Origin: Dasypus novemcinctus
Lineage: Eukaryota; Chordata; Mammalia; Cingulata; Dasypodidae
NCBI RefSeq assembly: GCF_030445035.2
Contig: NC_092216.1
Coordinates: forward strand, 11,967,405-12,031,404
Length of the DNA stretch: 64,000 bases
Reading direction: 5' to 3'
Below the pieces are notes generated by a model that saw only the letters and a program-made list of their open reading frames with translations, ran no database searches and had not been told where the DNA came from. Below, piece after piece: positions 32,820 through 44,660 of the stretch. Numbering within the stretch: the first letter of the stretch is position 1; each line of letters begins with the position of its first letter. Position numbers and translations under genes: made by a program.

Positions 32820-35699
32820 GATATATATTTTATACCAAAGAAATGCTATATTGTAAACAAGTTATAAAGCACAACAAAAGAAATATTGTGCAAATTGTAG
32901 TAGTTGCAAAGATTTTTTTTTAGGAGGAAATGAGGAAACTTTTGCTTTTCAAGGGTCCAAGTTCTGATGTCAGAAAATCTAAACCCAAATACAGAAAAAA
33001 GTTAAATGGGAAGACATGGTGTCATTTTGCACTATATATTTTAAACAATTTACTTTTGTTTTACCACTGTGTACATCACCACTATACAACAGAATAAAAC
33101 AGAAATACTGTTAACAAAAATGAATGTTCTAACAATTTTTTGACCCACCTAATTTCACATCCCCCCAAAATCTCCTATAAATTAACAGGACAATATTTGT
33201 CCATTAGTGAATAATGCTCACTAACCTTCTAATTCAGTAAAGAACACATTATGTCCTTATAACATAAGGACACGTTACTGATGACATGAGCCATCTTTTT
33301 CAGAGTTCTCTAACATTCTTGATATCCCTTCTTTACAATATATATTTTCATCTTCACTTTTTTTTCTAAACAAAGTGCAGTGTTTCTTAAGAGTCTAGAA
33401 AAAACACATTGGTGTATAATTTTCAGATCTACACAGGAAACTGCAAGCAAACTAAAGTTCAAACTATAATAAAATGCTTAGAGTTTTATTTTCAAAATAA
33501 AAATGCAAAAACATTGTAGCTATACTTCAGAGCAATTAAATTAATGAGGATTCCAATTATTGGGCCCTTTTTAGCAATATATAGCTGCTCAATTCAAAAT
33601 ACAGCAATAGTGTAAAAATGCTAGTTCTTTATATATATTTAGCAACTATACCCACAAAGTTGGCTGGAAAGACTTGGAATAGTAAACAGGATGACTCTAG
33701 GAAAAGATAATGTCATCTGTTGTAACACAAATTGAGTTTTCATCTCAGTACCGTAATGTTTATTCCCAGAGAATGTTTATTCTCTACTCTTGAAACCAGT
33801 GCTTTAAAAGAATCACATTGAAAGGTTGGTCTCAAGTATATACAGAGCCATAGTAACAAATTTTGTACAGAAATGAAATCTGTGCTTCCTGTGTTGACCT
33901 CATCTGAAACCTTCAAAAAATATTCAAAAAATAAAACCTTTCTCAGTCTCTCTTATGTGGTAAGAAATGAAATCTGCCCTTCTGTGACCTGCCTGTGCCC
34001 AGAGCACCTTTTGACATCTAACCCAGGCTGGGCCATTGCTCGAAACTGTGGGAATTCTGCTTTCAGCCCACATTGCGGGCCACAGACTTGCAGTGGAAGC
34101 ATTTTTATATCACCATTGGCTTCTAGCTGTGACCAAAGTTAGTTCTCATTCTTCACCTTCTGATTCATCACTGTGTGGGAGCCAGGGTTGGAGGTAGAGC
34201 AAAGTCATTTAACTTGCTCACTTCCACTTGCCAGTTTGGTAGCTTCTTGGCTGACAGATGGCGTTGGGCATGCTTGGTTAGATGGTCACTCCTCATGAAC
34301 CGCTGGTCACATATAGGACAGGCAAATTTCTTCTCACCTGTGTGGGTTTGTCTGTGCCTAGACAGTTCATCAGAATGGGCAAACCTCCAGCTAAAGCTAA
34401 AAGGCTTTTCTCCTGTGTGTGTTCTCACATGTGAGCCTTCAGATGAGAATTTTTAAAGTATGTCTTGCCACATCCTGGATGGCTACAGATATGACATCTT
34501 ATACTTGATGAATCAATTGGAGGAATGGCTTTGGCTGTGGAAGGAGAAAACCCCAGAGGAGGGGTGATGGGAGAGAATCTGGTGCCATTTGGGCTCACCA
34601 TGGGAGGCTTGGGGTTCTGAACAAAAGGTTGGGGCACAAAAAACATGACTGCGCCTTTGGGCACCTGAGTGCCCATGAACACCATGGGCGGGCAGATGGC
34701 TGGTGGCTGACTGGGTGGCGTTGTGGGGACAACTGCTGTCACAACAAGATTGTTTACAGGGAGGGGAACCATCTGGCAGATGGCCAGCACAGGCAGCACT
34801 CCACCTGCTGACCCTGCAGATGGAGGGACCAACATTGACTTCTGCTGTGGAGACACAGGAACTGATTGAGGCCTACAGATGACCGACTCTGAGGAAGGCA
34901 CAGAAAAGTCATAAAGTGCAGCATTTGCTTTTTCATCAACATCTGCCACTATGCTTCTCTCACATTTGTTTGGTGACACAGCTGCACAAGGTATGTTTTT
35001 TCTTGCAGCCCCAACACGGGTTCTTCTGCGAAAAGAATTGTCCTGATAGTTGAGGATGCTGGCTGCTTTCACCGGGTAGGATCAGTGGTTACATCGTTGG
35101 GCATAAGCTGTATGACAAAACACACCTGTTGCCTTAGCCTTGGGAAGTTTGGGGGGAGGTACTGGGCTCTCATCTTCCTCTTTCAAAGGTGCAACATGAG
35201 GCTTGGAAGCTTCTGAAAATGATTTGAAATGTCCAGTAGATGGCACTGGTGCCATCAGATTTGCCACTTGAAAGGGTTCAAAGTCATAGGAACTGTAAGG
35301 TGTAGTCAAACAAAATGCTGGGATTGTATGAAAATCAGGTGTACCAGGAAGCAGATTCTCTTCCTCCGACATATCAGACACAGGCTTTACAGGTCTCTTT
35401 TCAATATATTTTTAAAATCAGACTTCCAAATACAGCTCATTGACATAAGGGTTCCCACAGCTTCAAAATCACTTTGCTCTGCAGTTTTGTTCCAGGAATA
35501 CATATTCTCTTTTCACTTTTCAGAAATAATTTCCATTCTTTCTTCCGCAGCCTGCTGGAGGGAAGAGCCAAAGATGAGCATGGTTGGCTGCTGGCCACCG
35601 AGGGGCAAGCTGCGTGGCTGCTTGGCTACCTGGCCACAGACTGGCGCCCAGAGACCGACTTCGCTCCCGCTACCGCCACCGCGCTTCGCGCCATCTGCC
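32820..35699 (-). pseudogene. KLF10: KLF10 (TIEG1) processed pseudogene, nearly full-length cDNA
   Basis: Minus-strand intronless copy of a KLF10 mRNA: GC-rich 5' UTR (35582-35699), coding part (34168-35581) and about 1.35 kb of 3' UTR (32820-34167). The 11-bp duplications AGGAGAATATA at 32809-32819 and 35700-35710 split L1-IV and show L1-type retroposition. A clear poly(A) tail is not visible next to the left duplication, so that boundary may be off by some 20 bases. Recognition rests on the coding similarity described in the coding entry. Confidence 0.9.
34168..35581 (-). pseudogene. KLF10: Coding part of the KLF10 retrocopy, disabled
   Basis: The parent gene encodes a TGF-beta-inducible Kruppel-like transcription factor of about 480 residues with three C2H2 fingers. 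The copy starts with an ATG at 35579-35581 (MLIFGSSLQQAAEERME) and ends at a TGA (34168-34170) after LAPTQ. Recognisable blocks include [19 protein letters not shown], the proline-rich repression region and the three fingers. Lesions: stop at codon 23 (35513-35515); one-base deletion near 35409-35416; in-frame TGA at 35082-35084; frameshift with TGA in the finger 1-2 linker (about 34425-34430); and loss of about five codons of finger 2 including one zinc cysteine, with the other cysteine changed to Phe. Finger 3 is intact in sequence. It cannot make KLF10 protein. Confidence 0.93.
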
Positions 35700-35710
35700 A
35701 GGAGAATATA

Positions 35711-36240
35711 TATTAATAATTATTACATCTTCTTGTTGAATTGACCCTCTCACCAGCTCATAATGACTATCTTTGTTCCTAAGAACTGTTTTTAACTTAA
35801 AGCCTATTTTATCTGTTATTAGTATAAATTCCCCAGTTCTGTTTTGTTACCGCTTGCATGGTGTATTTATCCATCCTTTCACTGTCAGCCTACTGTGTGG
35901 TTTGAATTTAACACGAGTCTCTTGCAGAGTGTGTATAGTTGGTTCATGTGATTTTTCATTTTGTCTTTTGGTGGAGAGTTTAATTCCTTTACATTAAAGT
36001 CACTATTGATTATGTGAAACTTTCTTCTGCTATTTCTATGTAACTTTATAAATCATATACCTTTTTTTATTCCTCAATTCTTCCATTAATGCCTACTTTT
36101 CTATTTATTCATTTTTTGCATTATACCACACTGAATGCCTTTTTTTTCCCATCTGGATACATCTGAGCTAAAATTTGACATTCTTCATTTTTAACATACA
36201 TAGTTTTCTGCATAGCAAGTTGTTCCAAAGTATAGGAATC
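35711..36240 (-). mobile_element. L1-IV part 3: old L1 endonuclease region, antisense
   Basis: Continues the endonuclease text interrupted by the KLF10 retrocopy and runs towards ORF1. Non-coding. Confidence 0.7.
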
Positions 36241-36755
36241 CTTTTTTTGTCTTTATTTTTTTAATGTTATATTAAAAAATATGAGTTCCCCATATACCCC
36301 CCACCTCCCTCACCTCACCCCTCTGCCCATAACAACAACCTTCTCCATCATGAGACATTCATTGCATTTGGTGAATATATCTCTGAGCACCGCTGCACCT
36401 CATGGTCATTGGTCCACACCATAGCCCATACTCTCCCACAGTCCACCCAGTGGGCTGTGGGAGAACATACAATGTCCGATAACTGTCCCTGCAGCACCAC
36501 CTAGGACAACTCCAACCCCCGAAAATGCCCCCACATCACCTCTCTTCCTCCCACTCCCTACCCCCAGGAGACACCATGGCCATTTTCTCCACACCAAGGC
36601 CACATTTTCTTTGATTACTAATCACAATAGCTCATGAATAGAATATCAGTAAGTCCACTCTAATCCATACTCTATTCCTCCATCCTGTGGACCTTGGAAT
36701 GGTTGTGTCCACTCCACATCTATATCAAGAGGGGGCTTAGATCCACATGGATACA
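36241..36755 (-). repeat. Truncated L1 distal 3'-UTR fragment
   Basis: About 515 bases of the distal 3' UTR in antisense, beginning with a T-run, collinear with 21372-21880. It splits L1-IV. No convincing duplication was found. Confidence 0.8.
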
Positions 36756-37308
36756 CTTTTCCTCTCCACCCTCTTGTTTATGTATTTGTATATTGTATTC
36801 CAAAACCATAGCATTATCACTTTTTTAAAGCATTTGCACTTTACCATCTACAGCAAGTAAGAAATGGAATTACATACTAAACAATACAATTATTCTAGTA
36901 TTAATAATTTTCCAAAGGTTAACTTTACTAGTAGTCTTTATTTCTTTATGTCCCACAAATACACTGTTCAATGTCCTTTTCTTTCACTCTGAAGAACTTC
37001 CTTTAGCATTCCTTATAGAGAAAGTCTAGTGACAATTAACTCTTGTTTATCTGGAAATATCCTCTTTCTTTCTCAGTTTTGAAAGAAAATATTTCTGGAT
37101 ATAAAATTCTTGGTTGGCAGTTGTTTTATTTCAACGCTTCATGTATTTCAACCAAATACTTTCTTGTCCCCATGGTTTCTGATGACAAATTGGTATTCAA
37201 TCTAATTGGGACTCCCTTTTAAATAACATATTGCTTTACTTTTGAAGCTTTTGGAACTTTCTCTTTTGCATTTGATAGTGTGTTAAGTGTTTGATGAGAT
37301 GTACTTTT
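36756..37308 (-). mobile_element. L1-IV part 4: region between ORF2 and ORF1, antisense
   Basis: Old L1 sequence with ORF1 C-terminal-like text (around 36980-37300). It includes the left copy of the L1-V duplication at 37295-37308 and continues at 46575. Confidence 0.65.
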
Positions 37309-40190
37309 TAAATTTTTCTTTTATTTTTTAAAAGATACTTAAATTACACAAAATGTTACACAAAAAATATAAGGGATTCTCATATGCCCCACTCCTCATA
37401 CCTCTCAGTCTTCCCCACATTAACAACTTCTTTCATTAGTGGGTTACTTTCATTGCAATTGAGGAACACATTTGGAACACGGCCCCATTAAGCAAGGATT
37501 ATAGTTTGCATTGTAGTTTAAACTCTCTCCCACTCAATTCTGTGTTACAGCAGGATATATAATGGCCTGTATCTGTCACTGCAATGCTATTAGGACAATA
37601 GCAAGTCTCAAAAATGTCCCCATTTTACACCTCTCTTTCCCTCTCCCTGCTTTCAGCACCTCTACTGGTCACTATCTCCATATCAATGATAAAACTTCAT
37701 CCATTGCTAGAATTCCAATAAGTCTACAACATAATACAGTGTCCATATTTTATTCCCAAATCCTGAGGATTCCAGGATGGTGATACCCACTCCACATTCA
37801 ATTGAGACAGGGGCCTTAAACCCATACAGCTGATGGATGAGACTGATGCTTGCAGTTGTAGACTCTTGTGGTTCCTTGGTATGGTAGTTATACATCCTCA
37901 CCCCCTTGTTAGGTATACTGGGTGAGTCCAGTGAACTGGAGGGTAGGTGTTGCAACTCTGCTGAGACCCAGGTCTCAGCTGGCACAGGGACAGCCAAAAG
38001 ATTGAAGTCTTTGGATAGGTGGATGTACACCTACCAACTCTGGTACCATCCAGAGGTTCAAATAGAAGGGACGGAAGGGGCATGTGTACAGAAATTGCAA
38101 CTGAATCCAACTCTGTCAAATTTGGGAGTACAAACTCCAAAGAAGGCCCCAAACTCCAGAGCTATCTGCCTTGTCTTCAGAGCCCTCAGGAGGTTCTGAT
38201 GCTAGCCTTCAATAGTATCTACTTTGGCAGTCTATAAGATCCTGCTGAGACAGGCACATGTGTTATCTCTGGGATGACCTCTACTCACTCTGAAATCTCC
38301 CAGCCACAAAAAGTCATTTGTCTTTATGCCCCTTCCTTTATTCAAGGTCTTTTTTTCCAGTTGCATTGCTCTTTGGTGTCTAGAAGGAATCCCTTGGTGC
38401 TATGGAGGCTAATCTCCAGAGCCACATCCCATGCTGGAGGAAGGTAATGCATTTATATGCTGAGTTTGGCTTAGAGAGTGGCTACATTTGAGCAACATGG
38501 AAGCTCTCAGGAGGTAACTCAGAGGCACCCTCAGAACTAGGCTAAACTGCAATTTCAAGAGCAAAGGCCCACAAGTATAATAATCAAAATCAAGGGTCCA
38601 TTAATGGACCCTCCATCTTCACTAGTTGTTGCCCTGCATTTGGCAGATTTTTGCTATTCCATTAGAGAATGTGGCAGAGCCCCCAAGAATGGGAATTGAA
38701 TGTTCTTTTGGTAATTGTGTGAACCTCCACCCTCCATGACAATGCCTCATGAACATCTGAACATAAGTAGGTACTCCATATGCATGCCCAAGTGAACTTC
38801 CTCACATGTACTCCCCCATCACTGACACCTCATAGCAACAATCCTCCCCTGCCAAAGCTGCAACCCCTCTTTGGTCCAAAACTTCTTCAAAAACGAAGCC
38901 AAGAATATCATCAAATACAATTAATAGGAAAATGAAATAATAATGATAGGTTTAAACATAAATAAAATACATAATTTAGAAAACCAAGACTAAAATAAAA
39001 TTTTAAAATTGGGGTATTAATAAAAGTGAAAAATATTTAAAACTTTTTTGATGTTTTGCCTTTCATCACTATAATATCTGCCATTCTGTATATACAGTGA
39101 CATTTTCTTCCATTTCTTCCCCAGGGTCTTACTTCTTACCAATATTTCTTCAAAGAAGTTCCAGGTCACTGTAACTTCACAAACAGAACACATGGGACTA
39201 CCATATACCCATCATCCTTCTCTCTTTTCCCCTCTCTGTGTCAATAAAATTTTTATGTGGATGGTACACTTGTTACAAGTGATGTACAAATATTGAAACA
39301 AAGCCACTAACTATGGTCAATGGTTCACACCATGGTCTACACTCTAGACACTTATACAAATTTTTGATGAAATTCAACATGGCCTGTATCCATCATTGCA
39401 AGATCATGCAGAATACTTCCATTGCCCCAAAATACCCTCTCTTCCAGCTACTGTATTCCTCCCTCTCCCTTCCTTCAGGACTCACAGTGACCACCAGGCT
39501 TCACTTCTTGTAGGACAAGATTCATAGTTACTTGTAACAAGGCTGTGAGCTTGACACACTGGTTTTCCTCTCCTATTAGAACCAAATATGCTCTCAAGGG
39601 TCACTCAACTCTCTCTTTGAGAACATATGGGGCCTCCCCAGGATGGGAATACAACTCCTTTCCACTCATTATGTGGGTGTCCACCCACTGATACAATATA
39701 CTATGACAAAATGATCACTAACACATTCTCTAGAAGACTGCCCCAGGTATGCCCTGACCCAAATGCCCCCGCCCCCCCCCCCATTCAACACTCTAAACCA
39801 GTAACCCTTCCTTGTCATATTGCCAAAAGAGATTTCACATTTTAGTTTCAACCACATACCACCAATCCCCAGTGTAAACCTGCTACCTCTGCCAACCCTT
39901 CCCCAGTTCCAAGGACCATCCAACCCACTTTCCCCACCTTACCCCACTGTCAAACTTGCACCATACAATCCAATAGTATCACTACACCCCATCATAGTAC
40001 TTCATTGCACAACTACTCATTTCCACCTTATCATAGATTCATCCATCTGGGTGTTGGCTCATTGCCTTCTTTTCCCTTTCCATTTCTTATAAAACTATCT
40101 TCTAGACTCTATCTCTGTGAGTTTGCTCATTTTGCTTAATTCATATCAGTTAGGTCATGTAATATTACTCCTTCAGTGCCTGGCTTGTTC
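37309..40190 (-). other. Long 3' UTR of L1-V
   Basis: 2.88 kb, no insertion inside, collinear with the copies at 9150-13890 and 21364-24400. It provides the uninterrupted reference for the insertion at 11809-13110 and contains a short C-run near 39770. No gene is present. Confidence 0.85.
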
Positions 40191-43100
40191 ATTCAACATA
40201 AGGTCCTCAAGAATCACCCATATTATCTCATATGATAGTACTGTATTCCATCTTGCAGCTGAGTAAAAATACTCCATTATATGTATATATCACACTTTGT
40301 TTATCAGTTCATCTGTTGATAGGCATTTGGATTGATTCCAACTTTTGGCCATTGTGAATAATGAACACTGGTGGGCATATATCTGTCAGGTCCTTGTTTT
40401 CAATTCTTCTGGTATATATGCAGCAGTGGAATTGCTGGATCATATGGCAGATCTACAGTTAACTTTTTCAGGAACTGTCAAACTGTCCCCCACAATGACT
40501 GGACCATTATACATTCCCATTCATCCATATCTTCTCCAACACTTGTAGTCCTCTGTTTTGTTTTGTTTTGTTTTAATTTCACCAGTCTAATGGGTGTAAG
40601 ATGATATCTCACTGTAATTTTAACTTGCATTTCCCTAATAGCTAATGATGTTGAGCATCTTTCCATGTGATTTTTAGCCATTTGTAATTCCTTTGGAGAA
40701 GTGTCTGTTCAAATCACTTACCCATTTTAAAAATGGGTTGTTTGTCTTTTCATTCTTGAGATGCAGGATTTCTTTAAATGTGCTGGATATGAGGCTCTAC
40801 CATATATATGGCTACCAAATATTTTCTCTCATTGGGTAGGCTGTCTTTCATTTTCTTGTCAAACTTCTTTGAAGTGCAAAAGTTTTTAATTTTGAGAAAA
40901 TCCCATTTATTTTTTCTTTCACTGCTCATGCATTGACTGTGAAGTTCATGAAACAATTTCCCATTACAAGGTCCTGTAGGTGCTTCCCTACATTATATCC
41001 CAAGGTCTTTATGGTCTTGGCTCTTATATTTAGATCTTTGATCCATCTTAACTCAATTTTTATATAAGGTATAAGATTATGTTCCCCTATCATTTTTTGG
41101 ATATGGATATTTAGTTCTCCAAGCACCATTTGTTGAAGAAGCCATTCTCTCCCAGTTGAGTGGGCTTGGTGGTCTTGTTGAATATTAGATAACTATATAT
41201 GCAAACAACTATATCAGAAATCTCAAATCAGCTCCATTGGTAAGTATGTCTGTCCTTACACCAATACCATGCAATTTTAATCACTGTAGCTTTGTGATGT
41301 GTTTTAAAGTAAGGCAGTGTGATTGGTCCAATTTTATTTTCTTTTTCAATATGTCTGGTTATTTGGGGCCTCTTGCTCTTCCAAATAAATTTCATAGTTA
41401 GTTTTTCCAATTTGGTAAAAAATGTTGTATTAATTTTATTGAGATTGCATTAAATCTGTAGATCAGTTTGGGTAGGATAGAAATCTTAATGATGCTTAGT
41501 CTTCCTATCCATGAACAGGGAATATTTTGCCATTTATTTAACTCTTCTTTGATTTCCTTTCACAATGTTGTTTTCTGTGTATAAGTCATTTACATCTTTA
41601 TTTAAATTTATTCCTGTATATATGATACATTTTATTGCTACTGGAAATGGGATATTTTTCTTGATTTCCTCCTTAGATTGCTCATTAGTGTACAATAATG
41701 CTACTGAGTTTTCTCCATTGATTGTATAAGCTCTGATTTTACTGAACTCATATATAAGCTCTAGAAGCTTTGTAGATTTTGCAGGACTTTCTATGTATAG
41801 GATCATATCATCTGCAAATGGTGAAATTGGCATATAGAGAAATTTTGATTTCTTCCTTTCCAATTTGAATGCCTTTTGTACTTTTTCTTTCCTAAGTGCT
41901 TGAGCAAGTACTTCTAACACAATATTAAAAAGAGTGGTGATAGTGGGCATCCTCTCTTGTTCCTTATCTTAGAGGGAAAGTTTTTAGGATTTCACCATTG
42001 TATATGATGTTAGCTGTGGGTTTTCCATATATACCCATAATCATGTTGAGGAAGTTTGCAGTGTTTTTATCAGGAAAGATTGCTGTATTTTGTCAAGTGT
42101 TTTTTCTGCTTCTATAGAGATTATGTGATTTTTTTCTTTTGATCTGTTTATGTGATGTATTACATTGATTGATTTTCTTATATTGAACCATCTTTTCATA
42201 CCAGGGATGAAACCCATGTGGTCATGATGTATAATTCATTGATGAGTTGTTAAACATGATTAGCAAGTATTTTGTTGAGAATTTTAGAATCAAAGTTCAT
42301 TAGAGAGATTGGTCTGTAATTTTCTTGTGGCATCTTTGTTTGGCTTTGGTATTAGGGTAATGATGGCATCATAGAAAGAGTTAGCCAAAGTTACTTCTAC
42401 TTTTATATTTTGGAAGGTTTTTAATGGGATTGGTGTTAGTTCTTTCTGTAATGTTTGGTAGAATTCACCTGGAAATCTGTCTGACTCTGGGCTCTTCTTA
42501 GTGGGGAGGTTTTTTGATGAATAATTCAATCTTGTTACTTTTGATTGTTCTGTTGAGTTCATCAATTTCTTCTTTCATGAATGTAGGCTGCTCATGTGTT
42601 CCTAGGAATTTTTCCATTTCCTCTAAATTATCCGTCCTGTTGGTATATAATTTTTCGAAGTATCCTCTTATGATACTCTATTTCTGTGGGGTCACTGGTG
42701 ATACTTAGGTCTTTGATTTTACTTCTTTCTTCTTTTTTGATATATGCCTCTATGGCTATAAATTTTCATCTCAGTACAGCTTTTGCTGCGTCCCATAGGT
42801 TTTGATCTGTTGTGTTGTCATTTTCATTTGTTTCGAGGTAGTTATTGATTTCTTTTGTAATTTCCTCTGTGACCCGTTGTTTGCCTAAGAGTGTGCTGTT
42901 TAACTAACATATCTTTGTGCCTAATCTGGTTCTCTGGCCCTTACTGATTTCCAGCTTTATTCCATCGTAGTCATAAAAATTACTTTGTATGATTTTATTG
43001 AGAGTTGTTCTGTGGTCAAGCATGTGATTTATCTTAACAAAGATCCATGTGCACTCAAGAAATATATCCTGCTGTTTTTGGGTGTAGTGTTCTGTATATG

Positions 43101-43630
43101 TCTATTAGGTCCAGATCCTCTAGTTATTATTCAAAGTACTTGTTTCTTTATTGATTCCCTGAGGAAACGTACTGTCTATGGTGGTAATGGTGTATTAAAG
43201 TACACCACTATAATTGTAAAGACATCTATTTTTCCACTTAGTTTTTCAAGTGTTTGCTTCATATATTTTGAGGAACTCTGGTTAGATGCATAAATGTTTA
43301 TGATGGTTGGTTTTGAAAGATTACCCACTTTACTTATAGTGACCTTATTTGTCTCTTAAAATAGTTTTGCATTTAAAGTATTTTGTCTGATATTAGTATA
43401 GCTATTTCTGCCATTTTTTGGTTGTTGTTTGCTTATGAAGTTGTTTTCCAGCCATTCACTTTCAGCCTTCTTGAATATCTGGATCTAAGGTGGGTTTCTT
43501 GTAGATAGCAGGTAGTTTAACATATTTCCTTATCTATTCTGCCAATCTGTGTGTCTTGACTGGTGAGTTTAATTCATTAATATTTAGTGTTATTACTTTC
43601 AAGTAATTATTTACATTAGTGATATTTTCT
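40191..43630 (-). pseudogene. L1-V ORF2, disrupted
   Basis: Antisense ORF2 collinear with L1-III. The polymerase segment is open over 138 codons (41534-41950) and retains the catalytic FADD motif (in [11 protein letters not shown]). The text before the polymerase core is recognisable at 42290-42565 (GEFYQTLQKELTPI). The endonuclease region (42990-43600) has many stops, and the expected start near 43630 has lost its ATG. The C-terminal Cys-rich region (about 40480-40560) is eroded. Protein function is not expected. Confidence 0.85.
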
Positions 43631-43746
43631 TTGGGTTTATGTATGTCATATGTTGTTTTTATTTCTTTTTTTTTTTATTTTTTCTTACACTGCCCTTCAA
43701 CTCACTCTTCTGGGTTTTTTTTTTTTTTTTTTTTTCCTTTCAACCT

Positions 43747-44660
43747 GCAGCACTCCCTTTAGCATTTCTTGAACTGCAGGTTTCTTATTGACATATTCTC
43801 TTAATTTCTGTTTATCTATGAATATTTTGAACTCTCCATCATTTTTGAATGCCAGTTTTGCTGGATAGAATATTCTTGTCTGGAAATTTTTTTTCTTTTA
43901 GTACCTTAACTATATCATACCACTGCCTTCTTGCCTCCATAGTTTCAGATGAGGGATCAGCCCTTAATCTTATTGAGCTTCCCTTGTACGTGATGGTTCT
44001 CTCTTGCTGCTTTCAATATTTTCTCTTTGTCTTGAGCATTTGACAATTTAACAAGTAAATGTCTTGGAGTAGGCCTGTTGGGATTTATACTGTTTGGAGT
44101 GCATGGCACATCCTGGACATGTACATTCATCTCTCTCAATAGGGTTTGGAAGTTTTCAGCTTCTTCTAACACCCCTTCTGCCCACTTTCCCTTCTCTTCT
44201 CCCTCTGGGATGTCTATAATGCATGTTTGAGTGTTTTGTGTTGTTGTTCAGATCCCTAAGTCCCTGCTGGATTTTTTTTATCTTTCTATCTATCTGTTCT
44301 ATCTGTTTGATTTCAGATGTACTGTCTTCCACATCACTATTTCTTTCCTCTGCCTCTTCAAATCTCCTGTTTTGCTTCTAGGGTATTTTTTTATTTCTTG
44401 ATTGTGCCTTTCATCACCATCATATCTGTTATCTTTTTATGTATGATTATAATTTCTTCAGTATGTTCTCCCAGTGTCTTCTTAATATCCTTAATCTCCT
44501 CCTTCACTTCATTAAGTTGGTTCAAGATATGTGTTTACACAGTTCTAAATAGTTGTTTCATGTTCTGCATCTCCTCCTGTTGTTTAGTTTGTTCATTGGA
44601 CTGAACTGTGGTGCCCTGCTTCTTTGCATGGTTTATAATTCTTTCTTGGTGTTTAGGCAT
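43747..44660 (-). pseudogene. L1-V ORF1 (RNA-binding protein), disrupted
   Basis: ORF1p is the L1 RNA-binding chaperone. The start ATG is at 44658-44660 (MPKHQERIINHAKK). The coiled-coil half (about 44300-44600) has stops. The RRM-like domain is readable at 43957-44172, with TPRHLLVKLSNAQDKEKIL. The C-terminal domain continues in another frame (about 43747-43860), with a DKQKLREYV segment that matches the domain in L1-VIII. Length and domain order match mammalian ORF1p, but the reading frame is interrupted several times. Confidence 0.82.

Noticed and set aside
34168..34428. Zinc-finger gene on the minus strand
   Set aside because: It is the 3' end of the KLF10 retrocopy, with upstream stops, frameshifts and a finger that lost zinc ligands.
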